A DNA stretch of 64,000 bases from Flavobacterium humi (GCF_004745595.1 NZ_SRLH01000006.1:186001-250000); one strand, 5' to 3'; numbered from the stretch's first letter, positions 1 through 9,820 are shown. Notes: generated by a model from the sequence alone, not told the origin. Translations and numbers: made by a program.

Positions 1-2
1 TC

Positions 3-1856
3 GGGTCATATGTTGCTACGGTCTTGGCTGCGATGGTTCTGGGTAATTATGTGATTAAAGATATGGGAGGTAAGATAGAGGATGCTTTCGGAGGAATAGG
101 CCCTATTTTATTACCAATGGCCATAGCCGGTTTCGGGATCTTATTTTCCATCATCGGAACGATGCTGGTTAAAATTAGCAGCAACGATGCAAAGGAAAAA
201 CAAGTACAAGGCGCATTAAATGTAGGGAACTGGGTTTCCATCGTTTTAACGGCGGTTTCCTGCTTCTTTTTGGTACGTTACATGTTGCCTGAAGTTATGA
301 CCATGAAATTCTTCGGGGAAGCAGCCCAGCAAATCTCTTCCATGAGAGTATTTTATGCTACCATTGTTGGTTTGATTGTTGGCGGGGTGATTTCTTCCGT
401 AACAGAATATTATACAGGTTTAGGGACAAAACCAGTATTGGCAATTGTCCAAAAATCAAGCACGGGAGCAGGAACAAACGTCATTGCCGGTTTAGCAACG
501 GGCATGATTTCTACTTTTCCAACAGTTTTAATATTTGCAGCTGCTATTTGGTCTTCGTATGCTTTGGCAGGATTTTACGGAGTGGCATTGGCTGCTTCTG
601 CCATGATGGCTACTACTGCGATGCAATTGGCAATCGATGCTTTCGGCCCAATTTCCGATAATGCCGGAGGGATTGCAGAAATGAGCGAATTGCCAAAAGA
701 AGTCCGCACCCGTACCGATATTTTAGATTCTGTCGGAAATACTACAGCAGCAACCGGTAAAGGTTTTGCCATTGCCTCTGCCGCATTGACCTCATTAGCA
801 TTATTTGCCGCCTATGTAACTTTTACAGGTATAGACGGAATCAATATTTTCAAAGCGCCGGTTTTGGCCATGTTATTTGTCGGAGGAATGATTCCAGTGG
901 TTTTCTCAGCCCTGGCTATGAATTCCGTAGGAAAGGCTGCGATGGATATGGTCTATGAAGTGCGCCGCCAGTTTAAGGAAATTCCAGGGATTATGGAAGG
1001 TACCGGAAAACCGGAATACGGAAAATGTGTAGAAATCTCTACAAAAGCAGCCCTTCGCGAGATGATGCTGCCGGGTATTTTAACCATTGGTTTCCCCATT
1101 GCCATTGTATTGCTAGGATTAGTGGTGTATGGTGATAATCATCAGTTAATTGCTGAAATGCTAGGAGGTTATATGGCCGGTGTGACGGTTTCGGGAGTGC
1201 TTTGGGCTATTTTCCAAAATAATGCCGGAGGTGCCTGGGACAATGCCAAAAAATCTTTTGAAGCCGGTGTAATGATCAACGGAGAAATGACTTACAAAGG
1301 GTCAGATGCCCATAAAGCTGCCGTAACCGGTGATACTGTTGGAGATCCGTTCAAGGATACTTCAGGCCCATCAATGAATATCTTGATCAAATTAACTTGT
1401 TTGATCGGATTGGTAATGGCCCCGATTTTAGGTAACGGCCATTCGGAAGGAACTTCAAAAGCGGCTTGCTGCACTATGTCTGAAGTTAGGACAGAAATGA
1501 AATGCGATGCTTCCAAAATGCCGATGATGACCAAAGACGAATGCGCTAAAATGTGTGATGAAATGGGTTGCACCGCCGAAGAGAAAGCAGTTTGCATGGC
1601 TCATTTCGATCAAAACGGTAAATTCCAAAAAGTCAAAGACTGCAAAAAAGCATGTTGCGCAGCTCTTCCTTATAAAGAAATGACAAGCAATGTTTCCAAA
1701 CAGGTTGCTATCGAGAAGACAAACGTTGACGGCAAAGTAAAAGCATCCGTTACGATTGCCACGACAGAAAACGGCAAAACAACCGAAGAGGTAAAAACAT
1801 TTGAAGGAACAGAAGCAGAAGTAACTGCTAAAATTGAAGAATTCAAAAAGAAATAA
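3..1856 (+). CDS. hppA: K+-stimulated membrane pyrophosphatase (H+/Na+ pump), 5' truncated by the window
   Basis: Integral membrane pyrophosphatase that couples PPi hydrolysis to export of H+ or Na+. The reading frame is open to the left edge, so the N-terminal part, including the first catalytic Asp motifs, lies outside. Visible family signatures are DNAGGIAEM, the [10 protein letters not shown] loop and the C-terminal [18 protein letters not shown]. In this family Ala in GNTTAAT, where K+-independent enzymes carry Lys, marks the K+-stimulated class. After the last membrane helix (about nt 1378-1436) there is an unusual tail of about 140 residues. Its first half is rich in Cys and Met (pairs such as ACC and KKACCAA) and its second half is a charged Lys/Glu/Thr-rich stretch. 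Membrane pyrophosphatases usually end at the last helix. Both termini are expected on the periplasmic side. H+ versus Na+ specificity cannot be read here. Confidence 0.93.
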   Translation, partial: GSYVATVLAAMVLGNYVIKDMGGKIEDAFGGIGPILLPMAIAGFGILFSIIGTMLVKISSNDAKEKQVQGALNVGNWVSIVLTAVSCFFLVRYMLPEVMTMKFFGEAAQQISSMRVFYATIVGLIVGGVISSVTEYYTGLGTKPVLAIVQKSSTGAGTNVIAGLATGMISTFPTVLIFAAAIWSSYALAGFYGVALAASAMMATTAMQLAIDAFGPISDNAGGIAEMSELPKEVRTRTDILDSVGNTTAATGKGFAIASAALTSLALFAAYVTFTGIDGINIFKAPVLAMLFVGGMIPVVFSALAMNSVGKAAMDMVYEVRRQFKEIPGIMEGTGKPEYGKCVEISTKAALREMMLPGILTIGFPIAIVLLGLVVYGDNHQLIAEMLGGYMAGVTVSGVLWAIFQNNAGGAWDNAKKSFEAGVMINGEMTYKGSDAHKAAVTGDTVGDPFKDTSGPSMNILIKLTCLIGLVMAPILGNGHSEGTSKAACCTMSEVRTEMKCDASKMPMMTKDECAKMCDEMGCTAEEKAVCMAHFDQNGKFQKVKDCKKACCAALPYKEMTSNVSKQVAIEKTNVDGKVKASVTIATTENGKTTEEVKTFEGTEAEVTAKIEEFKKK

Positions 1857-1877
1857 CCCACTTGTTATAAATTTTTT

Positions 1878-1906
1878 AAAGCCTTGCATTTTGTAAGGCT
1901 TTTTTT
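1878..1906 (+). terminator. Intrinsic terminator after hppA
   Basis: AAAGCCTT and AAGGCTTT form an 8-bp stem around a 9-nt loop, followed by a T run. It ends the hppA transcript 20 nt after the stop codon. Confidence 0.85.
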
Positions 1907-1954
1907 GTAGTTTTTTATTTAATTTTAGCGAAACTACTAACACCCAAATCACAA

Positions 1955-4225
1955 ATGTTTAAAAGCAAGTCATTACTACTTTTATTGTTCGCTGCCGTTG
2001 CCTTTTCCCAGAATCAGTTGCCGTTAATCCCAAAACCGGCTTCCGTTGAAACAAAGCAGGGGAATTTTATCTTAAGCCAAAGCACGAAAATTATCCTTAA
2101 CGACCCGGAATTCAAAAAGGAAGTAGACTTGTTCAACCAGTTTTTAAAAGCAAATTATGGTTTCGAACTCCAGGTGCTCGACAATTCGAAAAGCTCCATC
2201 AATACCATCAAAATACAAAAGAGCAATCTCACGGATGCATCAGCCGAAGCCTACCAGTTGAATGTTCTGCAGGATGAGATCCGGATCGCCTCTAAAAACG
2301 GTGCTGGGATATTTTATGCTTTTCAGACCCTACAACAGCTCATTCCTGTTCAGTCCCAAACATTGTCTATTGCGGCCGTTACCATCAATGACCAGCCAAA
2401 ATACCAATGGCGCGGTATGCATCTTGATGTTGGGCGGCATTTCTTTCCGGTGGCATTCATCAAAAAATACATCGATTATATAGCGATGTACAAAATGAAT
2501 ACTTTTCATTGGCATTTAACCGATGACCAGGGTTGGCGTATCGAAATTAAAAAATACCCGGAACTGACAAAGGTTGGCGCCTGGCGTAAAGGGTCAATGG
2601 TTGGGCATTACAACGACCAGAAGTTTGATGATAAGCCTTACGGCGGTTTTTATACCCAGGATGACATAAAAGAAATCGTAGCGTATGCGGCAGAACGGCA
2701 CATTACCGTTGTCCCTGAAATCGAAATGCCGGGGCATGCACAAGCTGCTTTGGCCGCATATCCTGAATTGTCCTGTACAGGCGGTCCTTTTGAAGTGTCC
2801 CGGAAATGGGGTGTTTTGGAAGATATTTTCTGCCCTAAAGAAGAAACATTTGAATTCCTCGAAAACGTACTGGCCGAAGTTATGGATTTGTTCCCGTCTC
2901 AATATATCCATATCGGTGGCGACGAAAGCCCGAAAACACGCTGGAAGAATTGTCCTCATTGCCAGGCCCTGATCCGAAAAGAAGGACTGAAAGACGAACA
3001 CGAACTGCAAAGTTATTTTATCAAACGGATAGAGAAATTCATCAATGCAAACGGAAGGAAAATCATAGGCTGGGACGAAATCCTGGAAGGCGGGCTGGCT
3101 CCCAACGCGGCAGTCATGAGCTGGCGTGGCACCGAAGGAGGCATTTCCGCAGCAAAGCAACACCATTACGTAGTGATGACTCCCGGATCGCATTGTTATT
3201 TTGACCATTACCAGGGAGAACCTAAAAATGAACCTCTGGCCATCGGTGGTTATACGACAATCGAAAAAGTATATTCATACCAGCCAACACCGAAAGAACT
3301 TTCACCATCGGAATCCGGTTATATTTTAGGAGCCCAAGGGAACCTCTGGACAGAATACATACAGGAACCGGAACATGTGGAATACATGGTAATGCCCCGA
3401 ATGGCGGCTTTGGCGGAAGTTGTTTGGGGAACTTCAGATGAAAATGCCTACAAAGACTTCCAAACCCGGCTGATGAAGCACTTCGCCTTGCTGGATAAAA
3501 TGGGCATTCATTACAGCAAAGCCATGTTTGAAGTCACGGCCAAAGCAGGGCCTTCGGTACAAAACAAAGGAGTATCTTTCCATTTAAAATCGGCTTACGG
3601 CAATTCAGGCATTCACTATACGACAAATGGCAAAAATCCATCGGCAGGCTCCAAAACCTATTCCCAACCTATACTTATTTCCAAAAGCAGAACGGTCAAA
3701 GCGGCATATTTTGAAAACGGGAAACAAAAAAGCGCTACCATCGAACAGGCTTTCTTCATCACAAAATCTACCGGGAAAAACATTGTCCTGAAAACACCGC
3801 CACATGAAAATTATGCCATAGGAGGTTCTTTTACTTTAGTGGACGGAATGCGCGGCAATATGGGGAAATACGGCAGGGATTGGTTGGGTTTCTGGGGCAA
3901 AGACCTGGATGCCGTGATTAGTTTAGGGAAAAAGGAAACGATTTCAAAAGTAACCATTGATGTACTTTCCAACGAAGGCAGCTGGATTTATTATCCTGAA
4001 TTTATCGAGGTCCTCATTTCTGAAAACGGCAAAGATTTCAAGAGTATCCAAAAAGTTTCTTTGCCTGAAATCATCAAAATGAAAGGGATCGTTACAATAC
4101 AGTGCAACAAGCAACAAGCCAAATACATACAGGTAATCGCTAAAAACGCCGGTAAAATCCCCGAAGGGAAAGAAGGCGCCGGAGCAGATGCCTGGTTGTT
4201 TGCGGATGAAATTATGGTAGAATAA
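1955..4225 (+). CDS. Secreted beta-N-acetylhexosaminidase, GH20, with C-terminal accessory domains
   Basis: Removes terminal GlcNAc/GalNAc from glycans. It starts with a signal peptide (MFKSKSLLLLLFAAVAFSQ). A GH20b domain follows (about residues 25-150), then the GH20 TIM barrel with WRGMHLDVGRHFF, FHWHLTDDQGWR, EIEMPGHAQA and the catalytic pair Asp323-Glu324 in HIGGDES. GH20 uses substrate-assisted catalysis with this Asp-Glu pair. The C-terminus holds a chitobiase/Fn3-associated segment (about 540-620) and an F5/8C-like discoidin domain (about 630-756), probably for glycan binding. It is the first gene of a tight four-gene operon with glycosylasparaginase, CutC and beta-mannosidase, so glycoprotein glycans are the likely substrate. 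Confidence 0.94.
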   Translation: MFKSKSLLLLLFAAVAFSQNQLPLIPKPASVETKQGNFILSQSTKIILNDPEFKKEVDLFNQFLKANYGFELQVLDNSKSSINTIKIQKSNLTDASAEAYQLNVLQDEIRIASKNGAGIFYAFQTLQQLIPVQSQTLSIAAVTINDQPKYQWRGMHLDVGRHFFPVAFIKKYIDYIAMYKMNTFHWHLTDDQGWRIEIKKYPELTKVGAWRKGSMVGHYNDQKFDDKPYGGFYTQDDIKEIVAYAAERHITVVPEIEMPGHAQAALAAYPELSCTGGPFEVSRKWGVLEDIFCPKEETFEFLENVLAEVMDLFPSQYIHIGGDESPKTRWKNCPHCQALIRKEGLKDEHELQSYFIKRIEKFINANGRKIIGWDEILEGGLAPNAAVMSWRGTEGGISAAKQHHYVVMTPGSHCYFDHYQGEPKNEPLAIGGYTTIEKVYSYQPTPKELSPSESGYILGAQGNLWTEYIQEPEHVEYMVMPRMAALAEVVWGTSDENAYKDFQTRLMKHFALLDKMGIHYSKAMFEVTAKAGPSVQNKGVSFHLKSAYGNSGIHYTTNGKNPSAGSKTYSQPILISKSRTVKAAYFENGKQKSATIEQAFFITKSTGKNIVLKTPPHENYAIGGSFTLVDGMRGNMGKYGRDWLGFWGKDLDAVISLGKKETISKVTIDVLSNEGSWIYYPEFIEVLISENGKDFKSIQKVSLPEIIKMKGIVTIQCNKQQAKYIQVIAKNAGKIPEGKEGAGADAWLFADEIMVE

Positions 4226-4236
4226 AAAACAACAAT

Positions 4237-5229
4237 ATGACAAATCGCAGAGATTTTTTAAAAACTGCCGCGATGGCTTCCGTTGCTGCGGCCTTGCCTT
4301 CGTTTACAGGCAAACCTGAAGAAGAAAATAACCTTGAGGGAAAAGGAAACAAACCCATAGTGCTGTCTACCTGGAATTTTGGTGTCCAGGCCAATGGTGC
4401 GGCTTGGGAAGTGCTAAAGAACAACGGAAGGGCTTTAGATGCTGTAGAAGCAGGAGTGAAAATCCCGGAAGGCGACCCGAAAGAACGCAGTGTAGGATAC
4501 GGAGGAAGGCCGGACAGGGATGGCCGTGTAACCCTTGATGCCTGCATTATGGATGAATATGCCAACATTGGTTCGGTGGCTTGCCTGGAATACATCAAAC
4601 ATCCTATTTCCGTAGCCCGGGCCGTAATGGAAAAAACGCCTCATGTCATGCTCGTAGGAGATGGCGCCCTTCAATTTGCATTGTCACAAGGTTTTGTGAA
4701 AGAAAATCTACTTGTGGAAGAATCTGAAAAAGAATGGAAGGAATGGCTTAAGACAAGCCAGTACAAGCCCATTGCCAATATTGAAAACCATGATACGATC
4801 GGAATGATCGCCTTAGACAGCCACGGAAACCTTTCCGGAGCGTGTACAACCAGCGGAATGGCTTTTAAAATGCATGGCCGCGTCGGGGATTCGCCCATTA
4901 TTGGTGCAGGATTGTATGTAGATAATGAAATTGGTGCCGCCACCGCCACAGGACACGGAGAAGAAGTAATCCGTATCGCCGGCTGCCACCTGGTTGTCGA
5001 ACTGATGCGCCAGGGGAAATCACCTCAAAAAGCTTGTGAAGAAGCCGTGAGCAGGATTGTAAAACTGACCAAACTCAGAAATAAAAACCTCAAAGACATT
5101 CAGGTAGGCTTTATTGCCCTGAACAAAAAAGGAGAATTCGGGGCCTATTGCGTACAAGGCGGATTTAATTTTGCCGTAAACGATGCTTCTGGAAACCGGT
5201 TAATTGATGCGGATTATTTTTTAAAATAA
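4237..5229 (+). CDS. N4-(beta-N-acetylglucosaminyl)-L-asparaginase (glycosylasparaginase)
   Basis: Ntn hydrolase that cleaves the GlcNAc-Asn bond left at the end of N-glycoprotein breakdown. The N-terminus MTNRRDFLKTAAMASVAAAL is a twin-arginine signal (RRDFLK), so the folded precursor is probably exported by Tat. The autoprocessing site is HDTIGM, with Thr187 becoming the N-terminal nucleophile of the beta subunit. Downstream GLYVDNEIGAATATGHGEE matches the substrate-binding loop of the family. At 330 residues it is full length. It starts 11 nt after the hexosaminidase stop, and the next gene begins directly after its stop. The flavobacterium Elizabethkingia meningoseptica has a well-studied relative. 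Confidence 0.94.
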   Translation: MTNRRDFLKTAAMASVAAALPSFTGKPEEENNLEGKGNKPIVLSTWNFGVQANGAAWEVLKNNGRALDAVEAGVKIPEGDPKERSVGYGGRPDRDGRVTLDACIMDEYANIGSVACLEYIKHPISVARAVMEKTPHVMLVGDGALQFALSQGFVKENLLVEESEKEWKEWLKTSQYKPIANIENHDTIGMIALDSHGNLSGACTTSGMAFKMHGRVGDSPIIGAGLYVDNEIGAATATGHGEEVIRIAGCHLVVELMRQGKSPQKACEEAVSRIVKLTKLRNKNLKDIQVGFIALNKKGEFGAYCVQGGFNFAVNDASGNRLIDADYFLK

Positions 5230-5904
5230 ATGAATACATACCAACTTGAAATTGCCTGCTTTAATTTAGAATCGGCCCTTATTGCCCAAAGCAATGGTGC
5301 TGACAGAATAGAATTATGTGCTAATATGCAAGCCGGCGGGACGACTCCGGATCCAGAAACCGTGAAGGCAGCAAGGAAACAACTGCACATTCCGTTATAC
5401 GTAATGATCCGCCCTCGTGGTGGGGATTTCGTGTATTCAGATGCCGAATTCGAACAAATGAAATCTGAGATACTGCAATTCAAAACAATACAGCCCGACG
5501 GTTTTGTTTTCGGGATTTTGAATGCAGACGGAAATATCAATAAGCCAAAAAATGAAGCTTTAATCGCATTGGCAAACCCGTTGCCGTGCACCTTCCATCG
5601 CGCTTTTGATGTCGTGGGCGATGTATTCCGGTCTTTGGAAGACATCATTGACTGCGGCTTCAAAACCATATTGACCTCCGGCCAGGCCCAAGATGTTATG
5701 CAAGGCCTTGCGGTTTTGACAACCTTGAGCGAAAAAGCAGGCAACAGGATCACAATTATGCCCGGCGGTGGCCTGCGATCTTCAAACTGTAGGGCATTGA
5801 AGGCCAAAACGAATACCGGATTTTACCATTCTTCAGCCATTACGGACGGTTCTGAAACAGCTAATGGTGATGAGGTTAAAAGGTTGAAAGAAAATCTGCA
5901 ATAA
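5230..5904 (+). CDS. cutC: CutC-family TIM-barrel protein
   Basis: Full-length member of the CutC family (224 aa; NGADRIELCANMQAGGTTP, IRPRGGDFVYSD, TFHRAFD, TSGQAQ). The family is labelled copper homeostasis from E. coli work, but its biochemical role is unsettled and the barrel looks like an enzyme. The ATG follows the glycosylasparaginase stop with no gap, and its TAA overlaps the next ATG (TAATG). It is therefore translationally tied to glycan-degrading enzymes on both sides. That context argues for a job in sugar or glycosylamine metabolism rather than copper, which is my inference. There is no signal peptide, so it is cytoplasmic. Confidence 0.9.
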   Translation: MNTYQLEIACFNLESALIAQSNGADRIELCANMQAGGTTPDPETVKAARKQLHIPLYVMIRPRGGDFVYSDAEFEQMKSEILQFKTIQPDGFVFGILNADGNINKPKNEALIALANPLPCTFHRAFDVVGDVFRSLEDIIDCGFKTILTSGQAQDVMQGLAVLTTLSEKAGNRITIMPGGGLRSSNCRALKAKTNTGFYHSSAITDGSETANGDEVKRLKENLQ

Positions 5905-8384
5905 TGGGCAACATTCTAAAATACATTGTATTCTTTTTATGGCCAGTAACACTATTGGCGCAAACAGCTGAAAGAAAGCTAAATGCGGAAAATTGGCATT
6001 TCAAAAAAACCGAAGATAAAAACTGGCTGCCGGCCACCGTACCCGGAACGGTCCATACAGACTTATGGAACAATAAAGTAATCCCAGATCCTTTTTGGGG
6101 TACCAATGAAAAACAACTGTTGGGAATCGAGAACGAAAACTGGGAATATGAATCTGTTTTTACGGTTACCGGTCAGGAATTAAAGCATGAAACCATTGAA
6201 TTGCAATTTGACGGGCTGGATACTTACGCAAAAGTCTATCTCAACAACGAATTGGTACTTGAAGCGGATAATATGTTCCGTACCTGGAAGATTGATGTTA
6301 AAAATACGTTGAAAAAAGGCAAAAATAAGCTCTATATCCTGTTTGAACCGGCTGTAAAAAAAGGAAAAGAAGAAGCCCAAAAACTCCCGTACGTTTTGCC
6401 CGGGGATGAAAAAGTATTTACACGCAAAGCACAATACCAATATGGCTGGGATTGGGGCCCACGCTTTGTTACGGCGGGAATCTGGAAGGATGTGAAACTG
6501 GTTTCCTGGGATGCTGCGGTTATCACTAATGTGAAATATTTCCAGAAAAAACTCTCGGATGAAAAAGCCGAACTGGAGTTTGTTGCCGAAATCCAAAGCA
6601 ATAAAAAGGATGTTTTTCAGTTGAAAATCAATAATGAATCCAAAACCATAGCGCTTAAAAAAGGGACAAACAACATTGCCATGAGTTATGTTATTGCAAA
6701 CCCGAAACGCTGGTGGAGCAACGGATTGGGAGAAGCGTACCTGTATCCGTTTTCGATTTCACTTTCCCGCAATGCTACTGTTTTCAGCAAAAAACAAATG
6801 CACATCGGACTTCGCACCCTCGAATTGATACAGGAAAAGGACAAATCAGGGAAAAGCTTTTATTTCAAACTCAACGGAATCCCGGTTTTTATGAAAGGCG
6901 CCAATTATATTCCGCCGGATAGTTTTTTACCCAGGGTGAAAGACAGTGTGTATCAAAGTATCGTCAGCAATGCGGCCAATGCCCATATGAACATGCTCAG
7001 GGTTTGGGGAGGCGGTGTGTATGCGGATGATGCTTTTTATGAGGAATGCGATAAAAAAGGGATTTTGGTGTGGCAGGATTTTATGTTTGCCTGTGCCATG
7101 TATCCGGACGATGCCCATTTCGTGGCAAATGTGAAAAAGGAAGTGGCCGACAATGTAAAGCGATTGCAAAACCACCCGAGCATTGCTATTTGGTGCGGCA
7201 ATAACGAAAGTGATGAAGGATGGAAAAACTGGGGCTGGCAAAAGCAATACCATTATTCCCAAACGGATTCCGCCAGTATCTGGAACGGATACAAAAAGCT
7301 GTTTCACGAAGCCATCCCGCAAACCTTAGACAGTTTGCTGGGAGCTGGTAAAAATATTTATTGGCCTTCGTCACCGTCTATCGGATGGGGAAGGAAGGAA
7401 AGCCTGCTCGAAGGCGATTCCCATTATTGGGGCGTTTGGTGGGGCATGCAGCCTTTCGAGGTTTATATGGAAAAAACAGGGCGGTTTATGTCGGAATATG
7501 GTTTTCAGGGCATGCCGAATTTGGAAACCTTCCAGGAATTTGCCCCTGAAGAAGAATTAAACTTTGCGTCCGAAGCTGTTAAAAACCATCAAAAACACCC
7601 AACAGGCTATCAAACCATCCAGACCTACATGGAACGCGATTATAAAATCCCAACCAAGTTTGACGATTATATTTATGTTTCCCAATTGCTGCAGGCAGAA
7701 GGAATGAAAACAGCTATGGAAGCCCATCGCAGGGCAAAACCCTATTGCATGGGCAGTTTGTTTTGGCAGCTCAATGATTGCTGGCCGGTCACTTCGTGGA
7801 GTGCGGCGGATTATTATGGCCGTTGGAAAGCCTTTCAATACCAGGCAAAAAGAAGTTTCGAGCCTGTCCTGGTTTCGGTACAGGAAGAAAAGGATTCCTA
7901 TGAAATATTCATTGTAAATGATGAGCTGACTTCAAAAAAAGGCACATTGGAGTTGCAGCTTATGGATTTTGAAGGGAAAACATTGTGGCACAAATCGGCA
8001 ACAATCCACATAGAAGAAAACAGCAGTAAAATTTACGAGACTGTCACTAAGACGCAATTGGCAGGTTTTAACCTGAAAGAAACCGTTTTGCGTGTACAAT
8101 TGACAATGCCCGGTGCAGAAGAAAAAGAAGTGCTTTATTATTTTGAAAAACCCAAAAACCTGGCCCTCAAAAAACCTGTTGTTTCCGTTACTTATACAGA
8201 TGCAAATACGATAGAAATAACGACTGATATCCTGGCTAAAAACATCTTCATTACTGCCGGGGATGCTTTTTTTAGTGATAATTATTTTGATTTGCTGCCT
8301 GGCCGGAAAAAAAAGATCGTCATTTCCAATACGGAAAAAGGGAAAGCGTTATCCATTAAGACCTTATTTGATACGCTGCCATAA
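5904..8384 (+). CDS. Secreted beta-mannosidase, GH2
   Basis: Exo-acting beta-mannosidase. The N-terminus MGNILKYIVFFLWPVTLLAQ is a signal peptide. A sugar-binding jelly-roll domain follows (about residues 25-200, with QYGWDWGPRF), then an Ig-like domain and the TIM barrel. The acid/base is Glu435 in WCGNNE and the nucleophile is Glu531 in MSEYGFQGMP, both in the family positions. The C-terminal part is beta-sandwich-like. The beta-mannosidic Man-GlcNAc linkage of the N-glycan core is a natural substrate and fits the two upstream genes. It is the last gene of the operon, followed directly by a bidirectional terminator. Confidence 0.94.
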   Translation: MGNILKYIVFFLWPVTLLAQTAERKLNAENWHFKKTEDKNWLPATVPGTVHTDLWNNKVIPDPFWGTNEKQLLGIENENWEYESVFTVTGQELKHETIELQFDGLDTYAKVYLNNELVLEADNMFRTWKIDVKNTLKKGKNKLYILFEPAVKKGKEEAQKLPYVLPGDEKVFTRKAQYQYGWDWGPRFVTAGIWKDVKLVSWDAAVITNVKYFQKKLSDEKAELEFVAEIQSNKKDVFQLKINNESKTIALKKGTNNIAMSYVIANPKRWWSNGLGEAYLYPFSISLSRNATVFSKKQMHIGLRTLELIQEKDKSGKSFYFKLNGIPVFMKGANYIPPDSFLPRVKDSVYQSIVSNAANAHMNMLRVWGGGVYADDAFYEECDKKGILVWQDFMFACAMYPDDAHFVANVKKEVADNVKRLQNHPSIAIWCGNNESDEGWKNWGWQKQYHYSQTDSASIWNGYKKLFHEAIPQTLDSLLGAGKNIYWPSSPSIGWGRKESLLEGDSHYWGVWWGMQPFEVYMEKTGRFMSEYGFQGMPNLETFQEFAPEEELNFASEAVKNHQKHPTGYQTIQTYMERDYKIPTKFDDYIYVSQLLQAEGMKTAMEAHRRAKPYCMGSLFWQLNDCWPVTSWSAADYYGRWKAFQYQAKRSFEPVLVSVQEEKDSYEIFIVNDELTSKKGTLELQLMDFEGKTLWHKSATIHIEENSSKIYETVTKTQLAGFNLKETVLRVQLTMPGAEEKEVLYYFEKPKNLALKKPVVSVTYTDANTIEITTDILAKNIFITAGDAFFSDNYFDLLPGRKKKIVISNTEKGKALSIKTLFDTLP

Positions 8385-8414
8385 AAAAAGCCTTGAGTTA
8401 CCAAGGCTTTTTTT
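8385..8414. terminator. Bidirectional intrinsic terminator between convergent genes
   Basis: GCCTTG and CAAGGC form a stem with loop AGTTAC, flanked by an A run on the left and a T run on the right. It can stop transcripts of both the mannosidase operon and the deoxynucleoside kinase operon. Confidence 0.88.
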
Positions 8415-9029
8415 CTAAAATAATCCGTTTAATTCGGCGTCAATCCTGTTGAAAATCAAACCGAGGTCTTCAGGGTTGTCTACAAAATTGATGTTGTCTA
8501 CATCTATAATCAGTAATTTTCCTTTGTCATAAGTTTGGATCCATGCTTCATAGCGTTCGTTCAGACGGCTTAAATAGTCAATGGAAATCGTATTTTCATA
8601 ATCCCTTCCGCGCTTGTGGATCTGGCCTACAAGGTTCGGGATGGAACTTCTCAGGTAAATCAATAAATCAGGAGCTTTGACCAAAGATTCCATCAATTCG
8701 AACAATGAAATGTAATTTTGGAAATCCCGGTTGGTCATCAGTCCCATAGCGTGAAGATTGGGCGCAAAAATATGGGCATCTTCATAAATCGTCCTGTCCT
8801 GGATGATTTTTTTGCCGCTTTGGCGGATTTGTAAAACCTGGCGGAAACGGCTGTTCAGGAAATAGATTTGCAGGTTGAAGCTCCAGCGTTCCATCTGATG
8901 GTAAAAATCATCCAGGTAAGGATTGTCCACTACATCTTCAAAATGCGGTTCCCACTTAAAATGTTTGGCTAAAAGCTTTGTCAACGTTGTTTTTCCAGCA
9001 CCGATATTCCCTGCTACTGCTATATGCAT
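8415..9029 (-). CDS. Deoxynucleoside kinase (deoxyadenosine/deoxyguanosine kinase family)
   Basis: Phosphorylates deoxynucleosides for dNTP salvage in the cytoplasm. The P-loop is GNIGAGKTT (residues 7-15). Further family motifs are the ERW-type segment MERWSFNLQ, the QDRTIYED motif and the arginine-rich lid KRGRDYE. At 204 aa it is the usual length. Its ATG overlaps the stop of the upstream gene by one base (TAATG read on the minus strand), so the two are translationally coupled. Substrate preference cannot be decided from the sequence. Confidence 0.93.
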   Translation of the reverse strand: MHIAVAGNIGAGKTTLTKLLAKHFKWEPHFEDVVDNPYLDDFYHQMERWSFNLQIYFLNSRFRQVLQIRQSGKKIIQDRTIYEDAHIFAPNLHAMGLMTNRDFQNYISLFELMESLVKAPDLLIYLRSSIPNLVGQIHKRGRDYENTISIDYLSRLNERYEAWIQTYDKGKLLIIDVDNINFVDNPEDLGLIFNRIDAELNGLF

Positions 9030-9820
9030 TATGGTAAATTGATTTTATAGTTGGTAATTCCTTCGGCTGTAAAAATAGTTAAATTTTGGTTTTTGTAATG
9101 AAAACTTAGATAGCTTTTTTCGATATTTTCAATAGCGGTTTTTTTATTTTTTTCTACATCGAACAAGTACAGGATGCTATCTTTTTGAAATAAAACGGTT
9201 TTTTCATCGGCAATGGAAACCGAATCGTATTCCGGGAGCTGCCCTAATACTTTCTTTTTGCCGAAAATGTCGCAGCTGTAGAATTGGTTTTTAGCATCAA
9301 TCCAATAAAAATAGTTGAAATCGGAAGTGTAGTTTTTTATGTTTTTCTCAAATGGAAGCCCTATTGCCTGGTACGTATTCCGGATCGTGTTGTACAAACC
9401 CAGCTGCTGGTTGAGGTTGTTGAAGATCCAAAGGTTGTTTTGCGAAGACATGCCTGCCGCCGAAACGACGATTCCTTCCGGTTTTTCCGAAAAATTGATT
9501 TTCTGTACTTCGCTGAGCTGGTTGTCCAGGGCTACAACGGTGTTGAAGTTTTCGTAAAAAAGAACGATCCGCAGCGGGTTTTGGATGTCTGCCCTTGTGA
9601 TTTTCCCCAAAGCCAGGTTTTTGTACTGCATAAATTCCGAACCTTTGATCTTGAAGAAAACGTTGTTTTTGATAAAATACTGATAGCCGTACGCATCTTC
9701 CCCGATAAAAACATCCGCTTTGATAAACTGCGAGCTCATTTGCGAAGCCACTGGGTTCGTATACTGGCAATGCACTGCAAAAGACACAAAAAAGACCGCT
9801 AAAAAAGTCACAAATTTCAT
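9029..9820 (-). CDS. Conserved secreted protein of unknown function, coupled to the deoxynucleoside kinase
   Basis: I do not recognise a named family. The ATG at 9820 gives a clean signal peptide (MKFVTFLAVFFVSFAVHCQ); a TTG further upstream would add 13 residues and bury it, so I prefer the ATG. The mature part is about 245 residues with repeated aromatic/hydrophobic beta-strand patterns (YGYQYFIKNN, NNLWIFNNLN, DSILYLFDVEKN) spaced like blades of a beta-propeller. Its stop overlaps the kinase start by one base. The pairing of a periplasmic or surface protein with a cytoplasmic nucleoside kinase is functionally unexplained. Confidence 0.8.
   Translation of the reverse strand: MKFVTFLAVFFVSFAVHCQYTNPVASQMSSQFIKADVFIGEDAYGYQYFIKNNVFFKIKGSEFMQYKNLALGKITRADIQNPLRIVLFYENFNTVVALDNQLSEVQKINFSEKPEGIVVSAAGMSSQNNLWIFNNLNQQLGLYNTIRNTYQAIGLPFEKNIKNYTSDFNYFYWIDAKNQFYSCDIFGKKKVLGQLPEYDSVSIADEKTVLFQKDSILYLFDVEKNKKTAIENIEKSYLSFHYKNQNLTIFTAEGITNYKINLP

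Noticed and set aside
1455..1952. 165-codon minus-strand ORF opposite the Cys-rich tail of hppA
   Set aside because: Phe/Cys-rich antisense frame that also runs through the hppA terminator. It raised the question whether the tail itself is real, but the tail is in frame with hppA and ends at a stop just before the terminator.
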